64,000 bases of DNA from Meconema thalassinum (lineage: Eukaryota; Arthropoda; Insecta; Orthoptera; Tettigoniidae), in assembly GCA_946902985.2 (NCBI GenBank), contig OX336397.1:154683890-154747889 (forward strand), written 5' to 3'. A program made the position numbers and the translations under genes. Position 1 is the first letter of the stretch. The number at the start of each line of letters is the position of its first letter. The notes under the pieces are model-generated. The model saw only the letters and a program-made list of their open reading frames with translations. It had not been told where the DNA came from and did no database searches. Below are positions 44,106 through 54,261 of this stretch, piece by piece.

Positions 44106-45370
44106 TGTAACGATTCGATCCCATAGCTGTTATATTTAAAGGGTTATTCATTTATTATCATGTTATTATTATTATTATTAACTAGTACATCCATGAGATG
44201 ATTTTTATATCAGATAATTGTAAGCGGTTTTGATTATTATATTCAATTAGATTTTTATTAACAATTACTTGTAAAGAGACGAAGTATTATATATTGCAAC
44301 AAGACTGGCGATATGGACTAACCCTGTGCGTCACAAACTGAACGACGTAGTAATAATTACACCACGGCAAACTGCGTCATTTTCCTGAGATGTTAAGAAA
44401 CCCACTATGGTGTAACCAACACGCCATTTTCTACGGTACGTACGCGTCTAAAGATTACAAATTGTGGTGCAATTAGCCCTCGTGAGAGAATGAACACTGA
44501 AGAAAGGGAAGCTTACTGGAGGGGGAGACCGTCGAAGACCACGTGACAACGAAGTCATTAGTACCTGCGACTCCGACAAAAGACGCATTGATCTACAGCT
44601 CTCAATGAAGTAAGGAAGTTGTAACCTTGCTTTCTGGGTCCTAATGGACTGAGCACCGAGAGTCGACACTGAACGATGTCTTGCCGACATCTATATCAAT
44701 ACATAATGGGTTATATCCCTGATCAAGAGTCTTTCTACAGATGGCAACGTACTTAATGAGGATATTTCATAGTAAATGAGATATCACATCATTTTTTTAA
44801 ACATAAGCGACGTAACATCGAGATCATCGATCATTTCTTAAATATGACGAATCTTCGACTGGGTGAGCCAACAATTCAATAAAACTATCGTCTCTATTAT
44901 AATTTAACTTCATTTAACTTTCAATTCATTTTAATATTCATTTTCTTTTAAATAATTAATTGCCGCATTGAGTAATTTTAAATTCAATTGTGTGACTATC
45001 ACTATTCTGTTTTATTAATATTTTGTTTTTGCATTTAATAAATTCATTCTCTTCAACGTAATGCCTATTTCTTTCATTGTAGTTGGTACTTTAGGGCAAT
45101 CATACTCCTTGATTAAATACGGATTGGTTAGATGACTTTGTCTCACTACGGCCCGGGTAAGTGGTTCTCGACTCTACTGCTGATAGCCGAGGTTAAATCA
45201 ATAAATTTCGATTCACTATCTTAAATAGGAATCTGGCGCTCAACAACTTATTATATTACACTATCACAGGTAAGGTCACACCACAGTGTATATTATTTAT
45301 TCATATCATGTTTGTTTTATTGAACCACAATAGTCATCACCACGTTCAACGACTTATTAAAAATGTTACA
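44106..45370 (+). repeat. Family H tandem, LTR 3
   Basis: 1,265 bp, ending TTACA at 45370 and followed by GGAG, then the resumed LINE. Confidence 0.93.
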
Positions 45371-46418
45371 GGAGTAAGGAATTCAACATCGGATACTGTG
45401 TACATCTTGTAATATAGGAAGTGTAACAGTTTCTTTTGCAGTCTTTCTATGTGATTTATGTGACTCATACATTGGAGATCAGACTACTGCATGAAACTCC
45501 AGTTTACTTCTCACATATGCATTGAAGAGCGTAATGACAGTCTTTGTATTGTCAACTCCTTGGAATTTCCAAAAATAAAGCCCAGAGTTATTAGTGCGTC
45601 ATTCACTACCTTATCAATATGATATCTGAAACTCAAATCATGATCCTTGACCGTATTTAGTCTGGTTAGAAGATTTCCATCCATTCTGTAGCTCGATACC
45701 AAACATAGTCTTTTCCATCTGAAGATGATGAAATTACTTTTTTTTATATTAAACAATAAGTCTAGACTCCATTTGTGAATGTTATCAATTTTTAAAACTC
45801 TATTTCATAAATAAGATGCCACTTATTCTAACATTTTATTCGAGAATCCTAAGGCTGATAATTTCCGTAATAATATACCATGATTAAATTGTCGAAGGCT
45901 TTTGAATAATCAGTGTAGATGGCATCAACTTGATATCAAGAATCTAATGCATTCGAGACAAACTGTACAAAGTTACACAGGTTTGTAGAGTTGTAGATCG
46001 GTTTGGAACGAAGCCATGTTGAAAATTACTTATATATGGCTTTACAGGATTGAGAATTGTATAATAGATAATTTGTTCGAAAACCTTGGCAGGCACAGAG
46101 ATGATCGTCATTCGTCTGTAATTCTCAGTTTGAGAGGAGTCACCGGATTTGAAAATGGGACATGCTCTGGATAATTTCCACATTGCTGGAAATGTGCTAT
46201 GTCTCAGAATGAGATCGAACAAGAGAAACAGTGGATATTTTAAGACATTACTACAGTCCTTTATAATATATTGAGGTATATTATCCGGACCACTGAACAT
46301 TTTATGCTTCAATTTCTTGATGGCAGTTTCAACTTCTTTTATGGTTATGGCTTTTATGAATACTGAATGAGGGGTGATAGTTGGGCTCATTGTTATATGT
46401 TCATTGAATGCATAAGAT
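45371..46418 (-). pseudogene. Jockey-like LINE reverse transcriptase, broken
   Basis: Minus strand. 46418-45944 encodes the N-terminal half of RT: SGPDNIPQYIIKDC, HSTFPAMWKLSRACPIFKSG, TENYRRMTIISVPAKVFEQI and FQHGFVPNRST. A stop-ridden stretch with motif A (VDAIYTDYSKAFD) follows at about 45890-45930. The catalytic YADD region is not present. 45756-45511 resumes downstream of it (LTRLNTVKDHDLSFRYHIDK). So the RT has an internal deletion and stops. It continues beyond the LTR tandem at 31342. The first 15 codons of the open frame ending at 46465 are SINE sequence, not LINE. Confidence 0.85.
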
Positions 46419-46745
46419 GCGGCTTCGGTGGCGTAGTCGGTAGAATGCTGAACAACTATGCCCAAGATAGCGGGTTCAAACCCGGCCGAAGTCGTCGGAT
46501 TTTTTAAGAGCGTTAACTTCTTTCAGTATGCCTTCCTTCAGAGAGGAAGTAAAGCCGGCGGTCCCATGTCATAGACTTATGGCATGAAAAAGATCCTTCC
46601 ACAGACTAAACTTGTGTGAAGCTAAATTTCTAGGTTAGATTTCGTTGGAACGCTCTATCAAAGTTCCAACGTTTACCACTAGGTATCCGTGACATCTTGT
46701 AGCGAAACTTGGAACTACTTGAAATTAAACGCAACTTGTAGCTCA
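46419..46745 (+). mobile_element. SINE-A inserted in the LINE
   Basis: Head with A box (TGGCGTAGTCGG) and intact B box (GGGTTCAAACCC, 46472-46483), body (AGTATGCCTTCCTTC, GGCGGTCCCATGTCAT) and a shortened middle module. The AACC tail is missing. A different repeat starts right after it. Confidence 0.8.
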
Positions 46746-46747
46746 CC

Positions 46748-46830
46748 CTATGGGGGTCCGCTGGAAGCAGCTACAGCCTCTGGCGAGCCGAACATGTCCT
46801 CGGACACTCCCGGCACTAAAAGCCATACGA

Positions 46831-46865
<35 letters not shown>

Positions 46866-46866
46866 A
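46748..46866 (+). repeat. LINE 3' end with (ATAA)n tail
   Basis: TATGGGGGTCCGCTGG through GAACATGTCCTCGGACACTC and GGCACTAAAAGCCATACG, then (ATAA)n. This is a 3' fragment of a LINE family different from the one it sits in; no coding part remains. Confidence 0.6.
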
Positions 46867-47030
46867 TGAACTGCCTAATATGTTGTTTTGCCTTCATATA
46901 CTGCTTTAAAAGAAATCTGCAAATCCATCTGGAATGTTTTGACCCAGTTACAACTGTTGACAATTCGCCCACTATAAGTGATTTTACGTTTTCATGTCCT
47001 CCAACAATCTTCATTCAGTAGACATTTAAA
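46867..47030 (-). pseudogene. Possible upstream piece of the split LINE
   Basis: Frame-shifted minus-strand translation gives ITYSGRIVNS and then PDGFADFF and KAVYEG, which resembles the segment before the RT in jockey-group pol. If so, the SINE and the LINE tail at 46419-46866 also inserted into the same LINE. The match is short and crosses frames. Confidence 0.4.
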
Positions 47031-47227
47031 TTACTAGCTTCAGATCGAGTTTAGAAGCTAGCGAGCGCGCTTCCGCCAGCATCTAACTGTCGCGTCGTGT
47101 CGATCTACGACTTCAGAGAAGAGTTATATGTGTTTGGAGTTTCGCTGTTCACCTCGACCTTTCTGAATTGCGTCAGAGACCTGCCATACGTGCGCCTTTT
47201 AAGCTTACGCTGGGTAAACCGTTAAAG

Positions 47228-47646
47228 ATACCGGTAATAATAATAATAATAATAATAATAACAATAATAATAATAATAATAATATCGTGTGGCTTCGGGT
47301 GCCGGGTGCAAGCTTTGTTAATTGCCGCCCAGAGGGCAACTTGCATGTCGAATTTTATCGCGCTGTGATAGTCAAGGAGGTAAGATATCTACGCTCCTTG
47401 ACACTATAGCGCTTTCTAGTAGAGAAATGAGGAACTTTGTGTTGGCGGAAAATCCCGAAATTAATTTTGCCATTATGAACACTGCCTACTGAATTCAAAT
47501 GGGTTCTTTAACATGCCCACATCGTATGACATGCGTATCGTAATTTTTGCCGCCCTTCAAAAATCACTTACCCTGGCCAGGAGTGAACCTGCAAGCTTGG
47601 TGTTGGTAGTCCGACACGATAACCACTCACCCACCGTGGTAAGCTA
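47228..47646 (-). mobile_element. SINE-C, second copy with long (TTA)n tail
   Basis: Aligns over its whole length with 2813-3198. The tail, read on plus as AATAATAAT, is longer here (about 47236-47283). The head B box reads on plus as GGCCAGGAGTGAACCTGCAA (47576-47595). There is a near-complete tRNA-like head at 47570-47645. Confidence 0.82.
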
Positions 47647-47689
47647 AGATACCAGTTGCTAGTATATACATATATATTTTATAAATCAT

Positions 47690-47860
47690 CGTTTCGTCTG
47701 GGTTCGATTCCAGGCTGTGCGAAGAAATTTTAATTCTGGTCTGAGGGCTGGAAGGGGCTAAACTCAGCCTCCCGTTCCAACTTGGGAGAGGGAGGAATCG
47801 AACCCGGTCTCAGGGGGACAGCAGATGTATGTACTCTTTATTGTCAGACAAAATCCACGT
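47690..47860. repeat. Fragments of further tRNA-type SINEs
   Basis: GGGTTCGATTCCAGGCTG at about 47700 is a good B box followed by a SINE-like body (GGTCTGAGGGCTGG). A second, oppositely oriented B box lies at 47796-47807 (AATCGAACCCGG). Boundaries are not clear. Confidence 0.5.
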
Positions 47861-48119
47861 GAGAGAATAGGAATACATTTCCACTATTGGGGAATGGGTT
47901 TGTGTCAGCCTTAGGATTGCTAGACGTTCCCTTTTACCCGGAACAAATCAGTGCTTAGCCTCTTTTCATTTATGAAAAAAAAAAAACAAGATGTTCAGTA
48001 AAGAACATATAGCCTACTTTCTCCTAAATGCATGGGTATTGTTAAAACTCTTTGTCCTTTTCAAGGAGTATGATTGAATGTTGGTTGTCGTAGCTTGTTG
48101 AAATACAACGTGCTATAGG
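47861..48119. other. Spacer before the 293-bp array
   Basis: No gene or clear repeat, apart from an A12 run near 47976. Confidence 0.3.
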
Positions 48120-50855
48120 GATATTAAACATGAATATGAGGTGCATTTGCTAGTGCTACCTCTGTACCAAATTTCGTTCAATTCGGTTTCACCGTGTTTG
48201 AATTGATAGGGGGAATCGATTTGCACACATACTTGGCCACTATCTGCAAACTATTGGGCTGATGTTCTTGCAGTTTGGTCTGAATATGTTTCCCACATAA
48301 AGATATGGTGTTGCAAAATTTGGTAGAGACTAGATTATTAGGTTGTTCGTAATTACATTTTAGCTTTTAACATTTGGGTGGCCGCGATTACGTTTCCGTC
48401 AAGATGGCGGTGATATAAAACATGACACTGAGGTGGCCTTTTCTAGTGCTACCTCTGTACCAAATATCATTCCATTCGGTTTCACCGTGTTCGAATTGAT
48501 AAGGGGAATCGATTTTCACTCAAAGATGGCCGCCATCCGCAAAATATTAGGCTGATGACCTATTAGTTTGGTCAAAGGATGCTCCCTCCATAAAGGTATG
48601 TTGTTGCTAAATTTGCTAGAGATCGGATGATTAGGCTAATCGTAATTTGATTTAAGCTTTGAAAATATGTGTGGCCGCCATTACGTCTCCGTCAAGATGG
48701 CGGCGATATAAAACATGACACTGAGATGCCCTTTGCTAGTGCTACCTCTGTACCAAATTTCGTTCATTCGGTTCCACCGTGTTCGAATTAATAGGGGGAA
48801 TCAATTTTGACATAAAGATGGCCGCCATCCGCAAACTATTAGACTAATGGCCTATTAGATTGGTAAAAAGATGCTCCCTCCATAAAGGTATGTTGTTGCA
48901 AAGTTTGGTAGAGATCGGATGGTTATGTTAGTCGTAATTTGATTTAAGCTTAAAACATTTGTGTGACCACCATTACGTTTCTGTCAATATGGCGGCGATA
49001 TGAATCATGATACTGAGATGCCCTTTGATAGTGCTATCTCTGTACCAAATTTCGTTCCATTCGGTTTCACCGTGTTTGAATTAATAGGGGGAATCGATTT
49101 TGACACAAAGATGGCCGCCATCCGCAAACTATTAGGCTAATAACCTATTAGATTGGTCAAAGGATGCTCCCTCCATAAAGGAATGTTGTTGCAAAGTTTG
49201 GTAGAGATTGGATGGTTATGTTAGTCGTAATTTAACTTAAGCTTTGAACATTTGTGTGGCCGCCATTACGTTTCATTCAAGATGGCGGCAATATAAAACA
49301 TGACACTGAGGTGCCCTTTGCTAGTGCTACCTCTGTACCAAATTTCATTCATTCGGTTCCACCGTGTTCGAATTAATAGGGGGAATCAATTTTGACATAA
49401 AGATGGCCACCATCCGCAAACTATTAGGCTAATAACCTATTAGATTGGTCAAAGGATGCTCCCTCCATAATGAAATGTTGTTGCAATGTTTGGTAGAGAT
49501 CGGATGGTTATGTTAGTCGTAATTTAACTTAAGCTTTGAACATTTGTGGGGCCGCCATTACGTTTCTGTCAATATGGCGGCGATATAAAACATGGCACTG
49601 AGGTGCCTTTTGTTAGTACTACCTCTGTACCAAATTTCGTTCCATTCGGTTGCACCGTGTTCGAATTAATAGGGGGAATCGATTTTCACACAAAGATGGC
49701 CGCCATCCGCAAACTATTAGGCTAATGACCTAGTCATTTAGTCAAAGGATGCTTCCTCTACAAAGGTATGTCGTTGTAAAATTTGGTAGAGATCGGATGA
49801 TTAGGTTAGTCGTAATTTGATTTAAGCTTTGAACATTTGTGTGGCCGCCATTACGTTTCCGTCAAGATGGCGGCGATATAAAACATGGCACTGAGGTGCC
49901 TTTTGTTAGTACTACCTCTGTACCAAATTTCGTTCCATTCGGTTGCACCGTGTTCGAATTAATAGGGGGAATCGATTTTCACACAAAGATGGCCGCCATC
50001 CGCAAACTATTACACTGATGGCCTATTGGTTTGGTCAAAGGATGCTCCCCCCATAAAGGTATGTTGTTGCAAAATTTGGTCGAGATCGGATGATTAGGTT
50101 AGTCGTAATTTGATTTAAGCTTTGAACATTTGTGTGGCCGCCATTACGTTTCCGTCAAGATGGCGGCGATATAAAACATGACACTGAGGTGCCTTTTGTT
50201 AGTACTACCTCTGTACCAAATTTCGTTCCATTCGGTTGCACCGTGTTCGAATTAATAGGGGGAATCAATTTTGACATAAAGATGGCCGCCATCCGCAAAC
50301 TATTAGACTAATAACCTATTGGATTGGTCAAAGGATGCTCTCTCCATAAAGGAATGTTGTTGCAAAGTTTGGTAGAGATCGGATGATTAGGTTAGTCGTA
50401 ATTTGATTTAAGCTTTGAACATTTGTGTGGCCGCCATTACGTTTCCGTCAAGATGGCGGCGATATAAAACATGACACTGAGGTGCCTTTTGTTAGTACTA
50501 CCTCTGTACCAAATTTCGTTCCATTCGGTTGCACCGTGTTCGAATTAATAGGGGGAACCGATTTTCACACAAAGATGGCCGCCATCCGCAAACTATTACG
50601 CTGATGGCCTATTGGTTTGGTCAAAGGATGCTCCCCCCATAAAGGTATGTTGTTGCAAAAGTTGGTCGAGATCGGATGATTAGGTTAGTCGTAATTTGAA
50701 TTAAGCTTTGAACATTTGTGTGGCCACCATTACGTTTCCGTCAAGATGGCGGCGATATAAAACATGACACTGAGGTGTCCTTTGCTAGTGCTACCTTTGT
50801 ACCAAATTTCGTTCAATTCGCATTCACCGTGTTCGAATTGATAGGGGGGGACAGA
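48120..50855. repeat. 293-bp tandem array, about ten units
   Basis: The phrase GCTACCTCTGTACC recurs at about 48155, 48448, 48740, 49033, 49326, 49619, 49912, 50206, 50498 and 50790, a period of 292-294 bp. Each unit contains GTGGCCGCCATTACG, GTCAAGATGGCGGCGATATA and GATGGCCGCCATCCGC, so two GCCGCCAT/ATGGCGGC inverted pairs per unit. Later units (49600-50700) are more alike than earlier ones. The last unit ends in GGACAGACATTCAGAGTACA and a CA tract. Noncoding. Confidence 0.92.
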
Positions 50856-50865
50856 CATTCAGAGT

Positions 50866-50965
50866 ACACACACTCACACACACACAGACACACACACACA
50901 CACACAGACTCACACACACACATACACACAGACTCACACACACACATACACACAGACAGACACAC
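50866..50965. repeat. (CA)n microsatellite with interruptions
   Basis: CA dinucleotides interrupted by CAGACT and CATA. It directly follows the 293-bp array. Confidence 0.9.
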
Positions 50966-51059
50966 TTTTTTCGCCCTGTGTTGATCTCATAAGTCTACTT
51001 TCATTTTTTGCAAAAATCGAAAGTAGGCTAATAGGCTAATGAGATCACTTTTAGTCCGT

Positions 51060-51990
51060 GTGTCTCTGTGTGTGTGATGGTGTGTATCCCCCCCTAATAA
51101 CTTCGAAACGGCTGGAGCGAATTCAATGAAACTCGATAAGTTCGTAGCACTATTCCGGACGACCCCGACTGTGCCCTTCAAATTTTGTTACGTCCCACCA
51201 ATCCAACATCGCGGCTGTGCGAAATATTTCACCAGCATTCAATATCTCCGAAACGATTACCGATATCACCCTCGAATATTGAACGGTGATAAAGGGAACT
51301 ACTAGAAGTTCACCTATGCGACTTTTGAAAACCTGGTAACTACAAACCAACATGGCGGCCAAGCAAAGTTGCAACTTTTACATAGAAGTTTCTCGCGATT
51401 TAACCAACCAAACGCAATAAAACTTGGTACAGTATATATTTATATACATTGTAATGCACCGACATCTAACTTCATTCAATTGTTTACATAACCTCAAGGT
51501 GGCGGCTGTGCGAAATATTTCACCGTCATTCTACATCTCTGAAACTATTAGCGGTATCAACTTGAAATACTGTACGGAGATAAAGGGCTCTTCTGGAAGT
51601 TCATTTATAAGACTTTCAAAAACCGGTTAACTTCAAAACGAATATGGCGGCCAAGCGAATTTGAAAATTTCAAATAGACCTTTCTCGCGATTTTATGATC
51701 CGAATGTAATGAAACTTGGTACCGGAAATGTTTATACACATTGTAATGCACTGGTATCTAATTTAGTTCAATTGTTTATATAACCTCAAGATGGCGGCTG
51801 TGCGAATTTTAAAATTAAGTTTTTATTCCTTGTGTCGTAATCATGCGATCGAAGTGAAAGTTTGAATAATGAACCTACGCAATAATTTTCCTTTAATGGC
51901 ACATGACTCCATGGCCTATACATATAACAATCCAATATGGCGACCATCCGAAATATTTAGATGGGTCTCAATATCTAGACTACGAATCTA
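51060..51990. repeat. Second array, about 290-bp units
   Basis: About three diverged units. GGCTGTGCGAAATATTTCACC lies at about 51213 and 51503, and GGCGGCTGTGCGAA again at 51794. Other shared phrases are AACATGGCGGCCAAGC, TTTCTCGCGATTT, AAACTTGGTAC and ACATTGTAATGCAC. Sequence differs from the 293-bp array, but the period and the ATGGCGGC motif are similar. Confidence 0.8.
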
Positions 51991-52135
51991 TTACAGCAAT
52001 CAAACTGAAATTTTGTATGTTGATTGAGGCAATGAAATAAGTAGGATATATGAAAATAGGCTGTACAGTTCTTCACGGAACTACTTGTTTCGTTCCCCGT
52101 TCCCTTTTAATCTTTAACGGAACGCCAAATAATCC

Positions 52136-52170
<35 letters not shown>

Positions 52171-52618
52171 CTAGTCTATATATTCAATTTCGCACTAATT
52201 TACTAACGCCCCGCTTGAGCAATCCATGCTTGACGTGATTGGCGATTGTTGTTAGTGACGTCAAAAAGCATCGGCACCGGCACGCCGGCCGCGTTGCTTC
52301 ACTTTACTGACTGGTAGGGTACAGGTGCTAGTTTGAAAGAGAAAATGATTTCTATGTCTGTGTCAGATAGATGTTATAGATTTATTAGGGGCAACAACGT
52401 TAAGAAATATCTTAGTCTTTGTGAAGTACATACTCAGCATTTTCCCCTCCAATGTTTTTAACGGAGAGAGTTTCTTCGTCATTAATATCAATTGGAGAGA
52501 TGATAGAAACAGAAGCTCCATTAGTTTGATAAAACAAGAATTGTTCACATATTTCAATTATGATGAAAATTTTTAAAGAATGTTTGCAAAGTATTTTGTA
52601 AGTTGCTGGTGTCATAGG
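51991..52618. other. Spacer with (TTA)n microsatellite
   Basis: A (TTA)n tract at 52138-52169, then AT-rich unique-looking sequence with two overlapping minus-strand ORFs of about 65 codons (52363-52615) lacking motifs. No gene. Confidence 0.35.
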
Positions 52619-54261
52619 CAGGGGCGGTTCGAGTGGGGGGGTTGGGGGGGTGTCTCACCCCCCTCAGGTATTACCTCAGTCGGCAAATACGACATCAGTC
52701 GGCAATCGGCAAATCCTGAAGAAGTCGTAACATTTCCCAAAACAGGATTTAAAATAGCAAAACGGGGCATGGCCAAATACGATTTGGTCCGATTTCTTAA
52801 AAAAAATATTTATTAACTGACAGTCGGCAATTTTACCGAGAGTCAACACAATCGGACGCAGAAATAATTCCGTGCAGCCAGGCAATAGCCCAGTGCGGCA
52901 GGAGGAAGAGTCGGCAAAGTAACTATTTTAAAAGTTTCACTTCCAGTCCTCTGTGCACCGGCTGCCACTTGCCATTTCGTTTCTGTGTATGGAAACTGAA
53001 GAAAGGATGACAGATGAGCAATATGGGACTAAGGACAAGGGATGGACTCATCGGCACGTTCCTGGGTGGGAGTAATATCCCGCGTTAATTATGCAGAGTG
53101 ACTCAGCTTCACAGCGAAGTGAGCCCAGCATCTGTGCCACGTGGCTAGACAAAAGGTGTTGGTGAGCGCATTGATATCTTCAGGTCAAGCCAACTCATTG
53201 TGATGTTGTCGGAGGAATGTTATGACCTGCTACCGCTTGTCTCTGCGCGTCCTCACATATCCGCGCTATTGTGACAAAATTGACAGGTTTATGGTTCCTA
53301 GGTTCCTCAAGGGGTGGTGTGCTCACTATGATCAGTGCAGTGGTCACTGAGAATGAGCGAAAGCAGTCGTTCCTGAACCAGCAACTTTTACAGTGATAAC
53401 TAGGTGCAAATGCAGTGGCAGTGGGGACGTGAGGTTTCGCCGGCACGGAACATTTTCACGGAGCATCGCGTACCCATGAAACGTACGTAATAATACAATA
53501 AATACATGCATATTTTCAGCCATGTTTATGTTTAATGGTGTTATCAATAAAAAATGCCCGATAAATCCATAAAAGTCTACCTTTGTGGGGGGGGGGGGGA
53601 GTTGTTCTCTCGTAAACCATATTTTTTTTATTTAAATAAAACCTACAGAGTGTTTTAAAACCCAGTGACAAGAAAACCGGGGCGGGGTGGGGGAGACAAG
53701 TCTAAGTAACTTTGTCGATGGAACGAATATCCGGAAAAGCTCCCCTGCGACGTCTTCAAAGGATTGAACGTAATGCCCATCGGGTAGCTAAGGTACAATT
53801 AAAATCAAAATCTACCGTTGAGCCATCGTCTACCGTTGAGCCATCGTCCATCGTTGAGCCATCGTCCACCGTTCCGCCATTTACCACCGTTGAGCCATCG
53901 CCCTTTGTTAGCCATCATCTACCGTTGAGCCATTGACCACCGTTGCTCATCGCGAACCGTTGAACCATCACTATCTCCCAACACATCTGACGTTTGCAAG
54001 TTACGAGCAGCTGGAACTTCATCGGTTGTAGTGGTGACGAACCTACACCGCGTAGTAGCGAATTTTCGTGGATTGATTTTTCTGGCCAAGTTAGTGAGTT
54101 TATAACGCATTTCAAAAGAGTTGAAGGTATTTTGAAAACAATAAAAGAAGACGCTATTCCGAACACAAAAAATTTTATGGTAGAAATGATAAGACTGCTT
54201 ATCCAGAATCCACGATGAAAGCGGTCAGTTGCTTCAACGAGCAAGAGAGTAGGAAAATAAC

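Larger units (their letters stand above)
31343..45370 (+). mobile_element. Family H tandem: LTR-body-LTR-body-LTR
   Basis: A 14,028-bp block with three 1,265-bp LTRs (31343-32607, 37724-38988, 44106-45370) and two bodies of 5,116 and 5,117 bp. The periods are 6,381 and 6,382 bp. I found only a one-base difference in an A run (37388 versus 43769 region) between the two units. GGAG precedes the first LTR (31339-31342) and follows the last (45371-45374), so the block behaves as one insertion that gained a unit by LTR-LTR recombination, or as a collapsed or duplicated assembly of a single insertion. It lies in a LINE of opposite orientation. Confidence 0.92.

Noticed and set aside
53195..53936. 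Several overlapping short ORFs, including a Ser/Thr/Pro repeat (53712-53936)
   Set aside because: The repeat is a short tandem ACCGTTGAGCCATCGTC array upstream of the hAT transposase. It is not in frame with it, and the start is not supported.
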